A stretch of DNA of 54,501 nucleotides, taken from assembly GCF_014287675.1 (NCBI RefSeq), contig NZ_JACOPQ010000020.1, positions 1 to 54,501 of the forward strand. The letters run 5' to 3'. Position numbers and translations under genes: made by a program. The stretch is from Lawsonibacter faecis (GTDB taxonomy: Bacteria; Bacillota; Clostridia; Oscillospirales; Oscillospiraceae). A model generated the notes under the pieces. The model was not told the DNA's origin. It made no database searches and was given only the letters and a program-made list of their open reading frames with translations. Shown here piece by piece: positions 1 to 8,168 of the stretch (within the stretch, counting starts at the first letter, position 1; each line of letters opens with the position of its first letter).

Positions 1-47
1 CCTCCATCGCTCCTATTTTTGTATAGCTTCGTTTGCTCATAACAATA

Positions 48-83
48 CCCCCTGATGTAGTTCTATTATCCTACATCAGGGGG
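48..83 (+). terminator. Intrinsic terminator of a gene upstream of the window
   Basis: A perfect 13-bp stem (48-60 with 71-83) encloses a 10-base AT-rich loop and is followed by a short T-rich run. It probably ends a plus-strand gene lying to the left of the window. The stretch from 84 to 361 holds no convincing gene; it is the upstream region of spoIIID. Confidence 0.65.
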
Positions 84-295
84 CATTTTGTCATTGTCCG
101 TTTTTACTGGGGCTGTTCATCAGGACTGCCCAGGCGCTTTCCTTTATGCGGTTTTTTGTGTCGGGCTGTCGTCCGGGGATTTTCCGCGGCCCCGCAAGGG
201 CCCATGGGGATGAAGATGCGCCGGGCAGCAGGTTTCCCGCCGCACCTTGGGACACCCCCCTGATGGGTGCGGTCCTGACGCGCCGCCGCTTTTTT

Positions 296-325
296 ACATA
301 TCTCCAAGACTCACCGCATATACAT
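296..325 (+). promoter_or_regulatory. Possible sigma-E-like promoter of spoIIID
   Basis: ACATAT (296-301) and CATATACAT (317-325) sit about 15 bases apart, some 37 bases before the TTG start of spoIIID. They loosely resemble the sigma-E -35 and -10 elements that drive spoIIID in Bacillus. The match is partial, so this is a weak call based mainly on what is known of the family. Confidence 0.25.
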
Positions 326-361
326 CCGACAGTGGAAATCAATTGCGGGGAGTGTTGTCTT

Positions 362-610
362 TTGAAAGGGAACATCGAGGAGCGCGCCTGCCAGCTGGCG
401 CTTTACATCATAGAGAACAAGGCGACGGTGCGCGCTGCCGCCCAGAAATTCGGCATCTCCAAGTCCACCGTCCACAAGGACCTCAGCGAACGTCTGCCCG
501 CGTTCAACAAGCCCCTCTATGAGCAGGTCAAAGGGGTCCTGGACGAGAATAAGGCGGAACGGCATATCCGCGGCGGTATCGCTACGCGGAAGAAGTATAA
601 AGGCGATTGA
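362..610 (+). CDS. spoIIID: Sporulation transcriptional regulator SpoIIID
   Basis: SpoIIID is a small DNA-binding protein that switches mother-cell gene expression during sporulation after sigma-E becomes active. The 82-residue product has the family's usual length. It has a helix-turn-helix around residues 22-44 (TVRAAAQKFGISKSTVHKDL) and the conserved RHIRGG segment followed by a basic tail, which in SpoIIID contributes to DNA binding. I chose the TTG at 362 because GGGGAG ends nine bases before it; the longer upstream frame has no family similarity. It stands alone between two terminators. Its presence indicates an endospore-former. Confidence 0.95.
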   Translation: MKGNIEERACQLALYIIENKATVRAAAQKFGISKSTVHKDLSERLPAFNKPLYEQVKGVLDENKAERHIRGGIATRKKYKGD

Positions 611-625
611 ACACACATAAGCAGC

Positions 626-671
626 AAAAACACTCTGCACGCCGCCTGTGAGCGGCGTGCAGAGTGTTTTT
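626..671. terminator. Bidirectional terminator between spoIIID and aroE
   Basis: A perfect 20-bp stem (626-645 with 652-671) has a 6-base loop, an A-run on its left arm and a T-run on its right arm, so it can stop transcription from both sides. It serves spoIIID on the plus strand and the aro operon on the minus strand. Confidence 0.9.
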
Positions 672-677
672 TACGGC

Positions 678-1529
678 CTACAGCGCCGTCCTGACCAGCG
701 CGGCCATGGCGGCGGCATCGACGGCGGTATCCGTAAAGTGCTCCAGGGCAAATACCGCCTGGTAAATCAGCATCCCCAGACCGTTCATAGTGGGGTGGCC
801 GCCCAGGCGGGCGCGGCGGAGCAGCTCGGTCTCGGCAGGGGCGTAGATGAGATCGCAGACCGGGACGGAGGGGGGCAGGGCGTCCAGGAAGGAGAGATCC
901 TCAAACTGGCCTGTGATGCCTGTCATGCCCAGAGAGGTGCAGTTGATGAGAAGGTCGCTCTCCGCCGCCCGACGGGCGAGGGCGCCGGCGTCGAAGGCGT
1001 CGGGTGACATCTTGTCCGGGGCGAGCGCGCACAGCTGCCGGGCACGGCCCGGGGTGCGGTTGCACACGGTGACGCGGGCGGCTCCCTGTTGGACCAGCTT
1101 CAGGGCCACGGCCTTGGCCGCGCCGCCCGCTCCCAGGAGGGTGACGCGCCTGCCGGGAATCTCTGCGTCCAGGTCGGCCAGCGCGCGGTAAAAGCCCCGG
1201 CCGTCGGTGTTGAATCCGTAATATTTACCGTTCTTGATACAGATGGTATTCACAGCACCGTAGAGCCTGGCGTCCTCGTCCAGCACATCCATCAGGGGGA
1301 GGAGATCCTCCTTATGGGGCATGGTGGCGTTGAAGCCCGCATAGCCGGAAAAGCGGGCGCACTCCAGCCAATGGGCGGCCTGGCCGCGGGGGACGCTCTG
1401 GCACAGGTATATATAATTCAGGCCCAGGGCGCGGAGCATGGTGTTTTGAATCAGGGGGGATTTGGAGTGGAGCACCGGGTCCCCGATGACGCAGAGCTTT
1501 CGGGTGGCATTGGTCAGTTCAACCTGCAT
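678..1529 (-). CDS. aroE: Shikimate dehydrogenase
   Basis: AroE reduces 3-dehydroshikimate to shikimate with NADPH, the fourth step of the shikimate pathway in the cytoplasm. The 283-residue protein shows the substrate-binding SKSP motif (22-25), NATMPHK with catalytic Lys73, FNTD with Asp109, the nucleotide-binding GAGGAAKA (133-140), NCTSLGM, and a C-terminal NGLGMLIYQA segment. I took the ATG at 1529, preceded by GAGGTG; a GTG nine bases earlier overlaps that ribosome site. It is the last gene of the aro operon, 49 bases after aroQ and just before the shared terminator. Confidence 0.95.
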   Translation of the reverse strand: MQVELTNATRKLCVIGDPVLHSKSPLIQNTMLRALGLNYIYLCQSVPRGQAAHWLECARFSGYAGFNATMPHKEDLLPLMDVLDEDARLYGAVNTICIKNGKYYGFNTDGRGFYRALADLDAEIPGRRVTLLGAGGAAKAVALKLVQQGAARVTVCNRTPGRARQLCALAPDKMSPDAFDAGALARRAAESDLLINCTSLGMTGITGQFEDLSFLDALPPSVPVCDLIYAPAETELLRRARLGGHPTMNGLGMLIYQAVFALEHFTDTAVDAAAMAALVRTAL

Positions 1530-1578
1530 GGCGGACACCTCGTTTTATCGGTCGGGGGACGGGCGCGGTGTAGAAACC

Positions 1579-2016
1579 TCAGGACAGGGACGGTGCGGAG
1601 AGAAAATACCCCATGGCCGCCTCGTAGCCGTAGAGCCCCAGACCGCAGATTTGGCCCACACAGGCGGGGGCGGTGACGCTCTTATGGCGGAATTCCTCCC
1701 GCTGGTGGACATTGGAGATATGGACCTCCACGCAGGGGACGGACACGGCCTTGAGTGCGTCCAGAATGGCGTAGCTGTAGTGGGTAAAGGCCCCTGGATT
1801 CATCACGATGGCGTCGTAGGTGCCCTCGGCGGCGTGGATGGCGTCGATGACGGCGCCCTCGTGGTTGGACTGGAAGCACTCGGCGGTACTCCCGTGGGCG
1901 GCGGCAAAGCTGCGCAGGCGGTCGCAGAGGGCCTCGTAGGTATTCTCACCGTAAACCCCCGGCTCCCGCTTGCCCAGCAGGTTCAGGTTGGGGCCGTTGA
2001 TGATCAGAAATTTCAT
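1579..2016 (-). CDS. aroQ: Type II 3-dehydroquinate dehydratase
   Basis: This enzyme removes water from 3-dehydroquinate to give 3-dehydroshikimate, the third step of the shikimate pathway. The 145-residue size and the start MKFLIINGPNLNLLG, followed by REPGVYG with the catalytic Tyr22, are typical of type II dodecameric enzymes, as are the later FQSNHEG, NPGAFTHYS and VEVHISN motifs. The ATG at 2016 overlaps the aroK stop as ATGA and has GAGGAG eight bases upstream; an ATG nine bases earlier lacks such support. Translation is probably coupled to aroK. Confidence 0.95.
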   Translation of the reverse strand: MKFLIINGPNLNLLGKREPGVYGENTYEALCDRLRSFAAAHGSTAECFQSNHEGAVIDAIHAAEGTYDAIVMNPGAFTHYSYAILDALKAVSVPCVEVHISNVHQREEFRHKSVTAPACVGQICGLGLYGYEAAMGYFLSAPSLS

Positions 2017-2513
2017 ATCGCGCACTCCTCTAAGTAGATTGTAGCGATCCGGTCGGCCGCCTCTTCGGCGGTTTTGGTGCCGGAGATAGTATACCGGGCG
2101 TATTTACGGTAGAGGTCAATCCGCTGGGTATAGAGCTGGAGAATGCGCTCACGGTCGCCGCCCACCAGGGGACGGCCCGAGTGGTCCTCGCCCATGATGT
2201 CCTCCACCGCCCGGTCCCGGAAAAAGACCAAACCGGTGCCGGAGAGCGCCCGCATATTTTCGCTGCGGAGGACAACGCCCCCGCCGGTGGCGATCACCGT
2301 GTCTTCCAGGGCGGAGGCGGCGCGTACGGCGGCGGTCTCCCGGTCCCGGAAGGCGGCCTCCCCCTCTGCGGCGAAGAGCTCCGGTATGCTGCGATTGGCG
2401 GCGGCCTCCACCAGAGCGTCAGTATCCACCAGGGGCATCCCGAGCCGCTGGGAGAGGAGGCGGCCCACGGTGGATTTACCGCTTCCCGGCATTCCAATCA
2501 GTACGATATTCAT
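2013..2513 (-). CDS. aroK: Shikimate kinase
   Basis: AroK phosphorylates shikimate with ATP to shikimate 3-phosphate. The 166 residues include a Walker A motif GMPGSGKST (7-15), the DTD metal/substrate motif (30-32), the triple glycine ATGGGVV that holds shikimate, and RPLVG of the lid. Its length is normal for the monofunctional family. It starts three bases after the pheA stop and overlaps aroQ by four bases, so these genes are translated together. A GAGGG precedes the ATG. Confidence 0.95.
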   Translation of the reverse strand: MNIVLIGMPGSGKSTVGRLLSQRLGMPLVDTDALVEAAANRSIPELFAAEGEAAFRDRETAAVRAASALEDTVIATGGGVVLRSENMRALSGTGLVFFRDRAVEDIMGEDHSGRPLVGGDRERILQLYTQRIDLYRKYARYTISGTKTAEEAADRIATIYLEECAI

Positions 2514-2516
2514 TTA

Positions 2517-3674
2517 TCAGCCCTCGTAAGCCTTATAGTTGCCCAAAATCCGCATGCCGGAGGCGAGCTGGCTCAGCTCGTGGAGCACGCCGTCCATGCC
2601 GGGGGCGGAGAGGTCGCCGGAAAAGTCCAGGAAAAAAAGGTATTCCCAGTTGCGCCCGGGGATGGGCCGGGACTCCAGCTTCATCAGGTTCAGGCCCTGG
2701 ACGGTGAAGAGAGTCAGAATCTCGTGTAGGGAGCCGCTCTGGTGGGGCAGGGTGAAGAGTGCGCTGATCTTGTCGCGCCCCTCCCTCCGCTCCATTACCG
2801 GGGAGACCACCACAAAGCGGGTGGTGTTCTCTGCGTTGTGGTTCACCTTCTCCGCCAGAATCTCAAGCCCGTAGAGCCGGGCGGCCCGCTTGGAGCAGAT
2901 GGCGGCGGCGGTGCGGTCCCCGGAGGCGGCCACCTGCTTGGCGGAGCCGGCGGTGTCCAGGGTGGGGACCCTCGTCCAGCTCCGGCGGCTGTCCAGGAAG
3001 CGGTCACACTGCTGGAGACCCTGCTCATGGGAGTAGACGGTCTGAATCCCGTCCATCGTCACGCCGGGGAGGGCGGCCAGGCAGTGCTCCACCTTCACCT
3101 GCCACTCCCCCACGATGGCGTAGGCGTACTGGGCCAGCAGGTCGTAGACCTGACGGATGGAGCCGGTGGAGGTGTTCTCCACCGGGAGAACGGCATAGTC
3201 CGCCTCGCCGTTCTGGAGGGCGAGGAATACGTCGCCAAACCAGGCCGCGCCCAGGGAATTCACCTGGGGGCCGAAGAATCCGGCGGCGGCCTCCTCGCTG
3301 TAGCAGCCGGGCTCGCCCTGGTAGACCACCCGGGGGCTTGCCACCGGCTCCCGGGCGCGGGAGAGGGCGTCCAGATAGGCGGCGTAGCCGGGGTCCTCGG
3401 CCCCCTCATGGACCAGCCTGCGCTGCTGGCGACGGGAGATGGCCATAATGGTCTGGAAGAGGGTGGCCACGTCGGCCTTCAGCAGGGGGTCGTCGGTCAT
3501 GGCGGCCTTTTTGGCTAAAACCTCGCGCTCCCGCTGGGCGTCCAGCACGGGGATTTGACGCGCCAGCTTGTACTCGCCCACCTTACCCGTGATGTCCATG
3601 CGGCGGCGGAAGAGCTCCACCAGTTGGGCGTCCACCTCATCTATCTGGCAGCGGTAGTCTTCTAGTTCGGACAT
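2517..3674 (-). CDS. pheA: Bifunctional chorismate mutase/prephenate dehydratase
   Basis: This fused enzyme turns chorismate into prephenate and then phenylpyruvate, committing carbon to phenylalanine. Residues 1-85 form an AroQ-type chorismate mutase (LEDYRCQIDEVDAQLVELFRRR), residues about 113-290 the prephenate dehydratase with VYQGEPGCYSEEAA, LPVENTSTGSI and a TTRFVVV segment, and the last 85 residues an ACT domain (SGSLHEILTLF, LMKLESRPI) that normally binds phenylalanine for feedback control. I chose ATG 3674, giving 385 residues, because AAAGGAG lies nine bases upstream; the reading frame extends 20 codons further without support. Between it and aroC sit a duplicate of the aroC tail and a repeat element. 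Confidence 0.95.
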   Translation of the reverse strand: MSELEDYRCQIDEVDAQLVELFRRRMDITGKVGEYKLARQIPVLDAQREREVLAKKAAMTDDPLLKADVATLFQTIMAISRRQQRRLVHEGAEDPGYAAYLDALSRAREPVASPRVVYQGEPGCYSEEAAAGFFGPQVNSLGAAWFGDVFLALQNGEADYAVLPVENTSTGSIRQVYDLLAQYAYAIVGEWQVKVEHCLAALPGVTMDGIQTVYSHEQGLQQCDRFLDSRRSWTRVPTLDTAGSAKQVAASGDRTAAAICSKRAARLYGLEILAEKVNHNAENTTRFVVVSPVMERREGRDKISALFTLPHQSGSLHEILTLFTVQGLNLMKLESRPIPGRNWEYLFFLDFSGDLSAPGMDGVLHELSQLASGMRILGNYKAYEG

Positions 3675-3745
3675 GGAAAGCAACTCCTTTTGTGTTGACC
3701 TGGAGAGAAGCGGCGGCGGCAGCCTCTGCGCCATCCCATTTTCTC

Positions 3746-3800
3746 AGAGGCCCAGCAGCTCGCAGGTGGCAAGTGCGGCGGCGGCTTCGATGACGGGGAC
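3746..3800 (-). repeat. Second copy of the aroC 3' end
   Basis: These 55 bases match the true aroC 3' end (3898-3952) at 53 positions, including the final codons and a stop position. Read on the minus strand, the copy keeps the aroC frame, ends in TGA where the gene itself ends in TAG, and then runs into the pheA ribosome site. The codon differences are silent. It therefore looks like the original junction between aroC and pheA, now separated from the working gene by the element at 3801-3897. Confidence 0.85.
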
Positions 3801-3897
3801 CCCTCATGATGATATCTGCTCGGGCCAAATGAATTGTCCCGGCATCAAGGTTTTGCCGGAGGCAAAACGCTCGTGTTCGAGGGCCGTCACGAACCCT
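3801..3897 (-). repeat. Short dispersed element, copy 1 (after aroC)
   Basis: About 97 bases lie between the two copies of the aroC tail. The segment contains a hairpin (GTTTTGCC/GGCAAAAC, 849-866 of this kilobase) next to GGCATCAAGG, and it aligns closely with 41944-42037 behind ssnA. Most differences between the copies fall three bases apart. No open reading frame of useful length is complete inside it. It could be a miniature mobile element or the remnant of a larger one. Confidence 0.7.
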
Positions 3898-4873
3898 AGA
3901 GGCCCAGCAGCTCGCAGGTGGCAAGGGCGGCGGCGGCTTCGATAACGGGGACGGCGCGGTGGACGATGCAGGGGTCGTGCCGGCCCTCGATGGTCAGCTT
4001 GGCGTTTTCCAGCGTGGCGAGGTTCACCGTGTCCTGCTCCCGGGCGATGGAGGGGGTGGGGCGGATGGCGACCTCGAACTCCACGCTCATTCCGTTGGTG
4101 ATGCCGCCGTTCACGCCGCCGGAATGGTTGGTGCGGGTACGCACCTCGCCCCCCTCCCAGCAGAAGGGGTCGTTGGCCTCGCTGCCCCGCATGGCGGCGA
4201 AGCCGAACCCCGCGCCGAAGCCCACCGCCTTCACGGCGGGGACGGCGAAGAGGTGCTGGGAGAAAATACCCTCCACATTGCGGCCGTAGTCGGGGGCCCC
4301 CAGGCCGGCGGGGAGGCCCTCCACCGTGCAGCGGATGCAGCCCCCCACACTGTCCTGGTCCGCCTTGGCACCCAGGACGGCCTCCTCAAGCTGCTCCGGC
4401 GTGGGGTCGGGGATGCCCGCCACGTTGGAAATGCGGGCGGAGACGGTCACGTCCATCTCCCGCAGAATCAGCTTGGCGACCGCCCCGGCAAAGACCAGGG
4501 GGGCGGTGAGGCGGCCGGAGAAGTGCCCGCCGCCCCGGTAGTCGCCGCAGCCCTCGGAGTGGATATAGCCGGCGTAGTCTGCGTGGCCGGGCCGGGGGAG
4601 GTCCTTCAGCTTGGAGTAGTCCTTCGAGCGGGTGTCGGTGTTCTCAATCACCGCGCAGAGGGGCGCGCCGGTGGTCTTCCCCTCAAACACGCCGGAGAGA
4701 ATCCGGGGCTCGTCGGCCTCCCTCCGGGCGGTGGAGAGGGCGTTCCTGCCCGGAGCGCGGCGGGCGAGCTCGCTGCGGATGAAGTCCATGTCCAGTTCCA
4801 CCCCGGCGGGGACATTCTCCAGCACCACACCGATGGCGCTTCCGTGGGACTCGCCGAAAATGATATGTTTCAT
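3896..4873 (-). CDS. aroC: Chorismate synthase
   Basis: AroC eliminates phosphate from EPSP to make chorismate, using reduced FMN, the last shared step of aromatic synthesis. The 325-residue protein begins MKHIIFGESHG and carries RSKDYSKL, RPGHADY and GGGHFSGRLTAP, the family's phosphate and flavin-binding signatures, then the C-terminal GRHDPCIVHRAVPV. It ends about 17 residues earlier than E. coli AroC, and the duplicated tail downstream ends at the same codon, so this is its natural length. ATG 4873 has AAAGGAAG upstream. Its last 55 bases are duplicated at 3746-3800. Confidence 0.95.
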   Translation of the reverse strand: MKHIIFGESHGSAIGVVLENVPAGVELDMDFIRSELARRAPGRNALSTARREADEPRILSGVFEGKTTGAPLCAVIENTDTRSKDYSKLKDLPRPGHADYAGYIHSEGCGDYRGGGHFSGRLTAPLVFAGAVAKLILREMDVTVSARISNVAGIPDPTPEQLEEAVLGAKADQDSVGGCIRCTVEGLPAGLGAPDYGRNVEGIFSQHLFAVPAVKAVGFGAGFGFAAMRGSEANDPFCWEGGEVRTRTNHSGGVNGGITNGMSVEFEVAIRPTPSIAREQDTVNLATLENAKLTIEGRHDPCIVHRAVPVIEAAAALATCELLGL

Positions 4874-4948
4874 ACGGGTCACTTCCTTTATGGTGGGGCA
4901 TAGGGGACGGCGAGACCTGCCCCCTTGACCTGCAGGCATTTTCGCCGT

Positions 4949-6187
4949 TTACTCCGTCCGGGTGAACACCCCGCCCAGGCGGGCATAGTCGGACCAGAAG
5001 TCCGGGTAGGACTTGGCGACGGCTCCGGCGTCGCGGATGGTAACGCTGCCCGAGGTCCGGGTGGCGGCCATGGCCAGCATCATGGCGATGCGGTGGTCGT
5101 TGTGGCTGTCGGTGTCGCCGCCGGTGAGGGCGGCGATGCCCCGGATGGACAAAAAATCGGGGCCCTCCTCAATGTCCGCGCCCAGCCTGCGCAGCTCGGA
5201 GGTCACGGTGGCGAGGCGGTCGCTCTCCTTGATACGCAGGCGGGCGGCGCCCACCAGCCGGGTGCTCTCTCCCGCCCGCAGGGCGGCGTGGAGGGCCAGG
5301 GGGGGCACCAGATCGGGACACTGGGACACGTCCAGCTCCACGGGGCCTCCGCCGCAGAGTCTGGCATAGTAAGGACAGATAATCTTATCGCCCTGGACGG
5401 AGCCGGCATTCATTCCCAGGATTTTCACGCTATTTCCAAGGCCGTTTGCGGCGTAGTAAAACCCGGCCTGGGACCAATCGGCCTCCACGGCGCGGTCAAT
5501 GGGGGAGTAGGCCTGGGGGGAGACGTGGAAGCAGCCGCTCTCCCCGTGCGGCTCGGTCACCACCACGCCAGCACCCATGAGGGCGTCCATCGTCATGGCG
5601 ATGTAGTCCCAGCTCTCCAGAGCGGTGGTGGGGTAGATGCGGGAGGGGCCGTCCAGGAGTGGGAGGGCGCAGAGCAGTCCGGTGAAGAACTGGCTGGAGA
5701 CATTGCCGGGCAGGGCGTAGTCGCCGGGAGTCAGCTCGCCCCGGACCGTGAGGACGCCGTCGCGCTGTTCATAGAAGATGCCCTTCTCATCGAAGAGATC
5801 AAAATAGGGCTGCTGAGGCCGCTCCATCAGCCGCCCCCGGCCGGTGAATACGCCGCCCCCCGCCACCGCCAGGGCGATGGGAATGAGAAAACGCAGCGTG
5901 GAGCCGGATTCGCCGCAGTCAAAGCGGGGAAGGCGGCTGTCTGATTTGGATTTGCGAGCACCAATACCGGTGACTTGAATGGTATCCCCGTCCGTTTGTT
6001 CCCAGCGGGCCCCGAGCTGCTCCATACAGAAGAGGGTTGCGCGGATGTCCTGTGAAAAATTCAGATTGGAGATCCGGCTCACCCCCGCGCCCAGGCAGGC
6101 CGTGATGATGAGCCGGTGGGCCTGGGATTTGGAGGGGGGAGGCGTTATTGGGCCGCTGAGCTTTTTCGGAGTAATCGTAATGTCCAT
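4949..6187 (-). CDS. aroA: 5-enolpyruvylshikimate-3-phosphate synthase
   Basis: AroA joins shikimate 3-phosphate and phosphoenolpyruvate to EPSP. The 412 residues show the N-terminal PPSKSQAHR motif with Lys20, the CGESGSTLRFL phosphate-binding loop, RPQQPYFDLF, NVSSQFFTGLL, KESDRLATV and the C-terminal HNDHRIAMM, all in family order. Length is normal. Glyphosate class cannot be settled by eye. GGAGG stands close to the ATG. It sits between aroB and aroC in the operon, with 75-77 bases to each neighbour. Confidence 0.95.
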   Translation of the reverse strand: MDITITPKKLSGPITPPPSKSQAHRLIITACLGAGVSRISNLNFSQDIRATLFCMEQLGARWEQTDGDTIQVTGIGARKSKSDSRLPRFDCGESGSTLRFLIPIALAVAGGGVFTGRGRLMERPQQPYFDLFDEKGIFYEQRDGVLTVRGELTPGDYALPGNVSSQFFTGLLCALPLLDGPSRIYPTTALESWDYIAMTMDALMGAGVVVTEPHGESGCFHVSPQAYSPIDRAVEADWSQAGFYYAANGLGNSVKILGMNAGSVQGDKIICPYYARLCGGGPVELDVSQCPDLVPPLALHAALRAGESTRLVGAARLRIKESDRLATVTSELRRLGADIEEGPDFLSIRGIAALTGGDTDSHNDHRIAMMLAMAATRTSGSVTIRDAGAVAKSYPDFWSDYARLGGVFTRTE

Positions 6188-6264
6188 GTGACCTCCAGAC
6201 GGGCCGCCGCTCTCGGCGGCCCTTACAGGATTGCGCGGTGGAATGAGAGCGCCCCCTGTGGGTT

Positions 6265-7341
6265 TCAGTCCGCCGGTTCGGACAGAAGCCCCAGAACACG
6301 GGATTTTTCCACCCTGAGAGGGATGGCGCGGCCGGGCTCGTTCAAAAGGATGAGTGAGATCATGTCGCCGTCGCCCTTCTTGTCCAAGCCGATGGCGGCG
6401 GAGTAGTCCTCCGGCGTGCAGGGGATCTCAATGGGCAGGCCGAAGCAGGCGAGGAGGGTGCCGATGCGCTCCGGGAGGCCCGGGGGCGTAATGCCCAGTT
6501 TTACGCCCAGCTCCCCGGCCTTCACCATGCCTGCCGCTACCGCCTGGCCGTGGGTCCAGAGCTCGTAATTTCCGGCCAGCTCATAGGCATGGCCCAGAGT
6601 ATGGCCGAAGTTCAGAAGCATCCGCAAGCCGGTATCGCGCTCGTCCTCCACGACAACCGAGCGTTTAATGTCGCAGCAGGTATACAAAACGTGTTCAATA
6701 TCCGGCGTGATCTCATGCCGGGAGGGGCGCTGCTCCAGCCAGGAGAGGAAGGACACGTCCCGGATGCAGCCGTACTTGATAACCTCGGCCATGCCGTCGG
6801 CAAACGCCGCGTCGTCCAGCGTGCCAAGGACGGCGGGGTCCATCAGTACCAGCCGGGGCTGCCAGAAGGCCCCGGCCAGGTTCTTGCCCGCCTTCAAATC
6901 CACCGCCACCTTGCCGCCCACGGAGGAGTCCACCTGGGCCAGAAGGGTGGTCGGGATCTGGATGAAGGGAACGCCACGGAGAATGGTGGCGGCGGCGAAG
7001 CCCGCCAGGTCCCCTACCACGCCGCCGCCCAGGGCCACCACGCCGTCAGTGCGGGTCAGTTGCATATCCATAAAGGCGTCGTACAGGGATTCCAGCATCC
7101 GTACGGACTTGGACTTCTCACCGGCGGGGATGGAGATGGGCCGGGCGTCGAAGCCGGCGGCAGTCAATGAGGCACACAGCCGCTCCCCGTAGAGGGGACC
7201 TACGGTGGAGTCGGTAACCACGGCCAGCCGGGCGGCGCCGGGGAGGACGGCCCGGCACAGCTCACCGGCGCGGTTTAGGAGCCCGCGCTCGATCAGGATG
7301 TCATACTCCCGGCCGGGGAGGTCGACGGTCAGGGTTTTCAT
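6265..7341 (-). CDS. aroB: 3-dehydroquinate synthase
   Basis: AroB cyclises DAHP to 3-dehydroquinate, needing NAD and a divalent metal. In 358 residues it has the NAD-binding ALGGGVVGDLAGF, IPTTLLAQVDSSVGGK, and the metal ligands in EVIKYG, NFGHTLGHAYE and HGQAVAAGM, in the expected order. Its ATG overlaps the stop of the upstream acetyltransferase gene as ATGA, and AAGGGGG precedes it, so it is co-translated with that gene. Size is typical for the family. Confidence 0.95.
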   Translation of the reverse strand: MKTLTVDLPGREYDILIERGLLNRAGELCRAVLPGAARLAVVTDSTVGPLYGERLCASLTAAGFDARPISIPAGEKSKSVRMLESLYDAFMDMQLTRTDGVVALGGGVVGDLAGFAAATILRGVPFIQIPTTLLAQVDSSVGGKVAVDLKAGKNLAGAFWQPRLVLMDPAVLGTLDDAAFADGMAEVIKYGCIRDVSFLSWLEQRPSRHEITPDIEHVLYTCCDIKRSVVVEDERDTGLRMLLNFGHTLGHAYELAGNYELWTHGQAVAAGMVKAGELGVKLGITPPGLPERIGTLLACFGLPIEIPCTPEDYSAAIGLDKKGDGDMISLILLNEPGRAIPLRVEKSRVLGLLSEPAD

Positions 7342-7916
7342 AGGGTGGCCCCCTTTTTCTCAAAGTAATCTTCCCGCAGTATGGCGTACCAGACGGCGTC
7401 GCAGACGCCCTGGTTGTTCCAGTCCGAGCGGCGGAGGATGCCCTCGCGGGTGAGGCCGCAATTCTCCATCACCTTGCCGGAGCCGGGGTTACGGGGGTCG
7501 TGGCGGGAGTCGATCCGGCCTGCGCCCACCTGCTCGAAAAAGAAACGGATGACCGCGGCCAGCGCCTCGGAGGTGATGCCCTGGTTCCACCAGGGGCGGC
7601 CGATGCAGTAGCCGATGTGGACGCTCTCCGCGCTGTCGTCCCGGCGCACCACGCTGATGGCGCCTATCGGCGCACCCAGAGATTTGAGGACGATGGCCCA
7701 ATTGTAAAAGGTGGGATCGCCGTACTCGGCCAGCATGGACTCAATATAGCTTAAGGAGACCGCCTCGTCCGCGTGGGCGGGCCAGGTGAGGAATTTCGTC
7801 ACCTCACTGTCGCAGGCCCAGTTGCGGAACATGGCGGGGGCGTCGCTGCGGATAAAACGTCGGAGGAGAAGTCGGTCGGTCTCAAGCGTGATGGTGCCCA
7901 GATGGTTCATTGGCAA
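7338..7916 (-). CDS. GNAT family N-acetyltransferase (RimJ/RimL type)
   Basis: This 192-residue protein belongs to the GNAT acyltransferases, which move an acetyl group from acetyl-CoA to an amine. It starts LETDRLLLRRF and has the acetyl-CoA segment GYCIGRPWWNQGITSEAL followed by NPGSGKVMENCGL, the usual hallmarks of the RimJ/RimL-like branch that modifies ribosomal or small-molecule amines. It overlaps aroB by four bases and so is part of the aro operon, yet no step of the pathway needs it. The substrate is unknown. The 250-base gap before it, towards aroF, contains repeats. Confidence 0.85.
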   Translation of the reverse strand: MPMNHLGTITLETDRLLLRRFIRSDAPAMFRNWACDSEVTKFLTWPAHADEAVSLSYIESMLAEYGDPTFYNWAIVLKSLGAPIGAISVVRRDDSAESVHIGYCIGRPWWNQGITSEALAAVIRFFFEQVGAGRIDSRHDPRNPGSGKVMENCGLTREGILRRSDWNNQGVCDAVWYAILREDYFEKKGATL

Positions 7917-7953
7917 GTCCTTTCCAGTATTAAGAGGCGGGTAGCTTGCGCGA

Positions 7954-8021
7954 GACGCCCGACCTGTTTTTTCGGCCCCATGCCGTCTTAGCTCCCTATG
8001 CGCCTACGCTCGCGCTTCCTT
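7954..8021 (-). repeat. Stop-codon-associated repeat, distal copy behind aroF
   Basis: Starting GACGCCC and ending in a 27-base unit (7995-8021), this 68-base segment aligns with 38610-38672 behind ygfK at roughly three quarters of positions. The same 27-base unit recurs at 8141-8167 directly after the aroF stop codon. Between the two units lies a 13-bp inverted repeat (8070-8082 with 8109-8121). Confidence 0.65.
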
Positions 8022-8140
8022 GTCACGTTCGCGTTGGGCGCATCATACGGTGCGGCTTCCCGCCGACTCCGGGGAAAGCCGGACAACGCCTCGCGGGTAC
8101 GGCCTTTTCCGGCTTTCCCCGTCGCTCCGGTCCATCCGCA

Positions 8141-8167
8141 CCTATGCGCCTACGCTCGCGCTTCCTT
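8141..8167 (-). repeat. 27-base unit directly after the aroF stop
   Basis: This segment is identical over 27 bases to 7995-8021 and begins one base from the aroF stop codon. A close relative (CTATGCGCCTACGCTCACGC) stands in the same position behind ygfK. The arrangement, a unit, an inverted repeat and the unit again, suggests a small composite insertion in the gap between aroF and the acetyltransferase gene. Confidence 0.65.
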
Positions 8168-8168
8168 T

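Noticed and set aside
3746..3952. Diversity-generating retroelement (template and variable repeat at a gene 3' end)
   Set aside because: The repeat pairs at aroC and ssnA differ by few, mostly silent changes that are not adenine-specific, and no reverse transcriptase gene is in the window.
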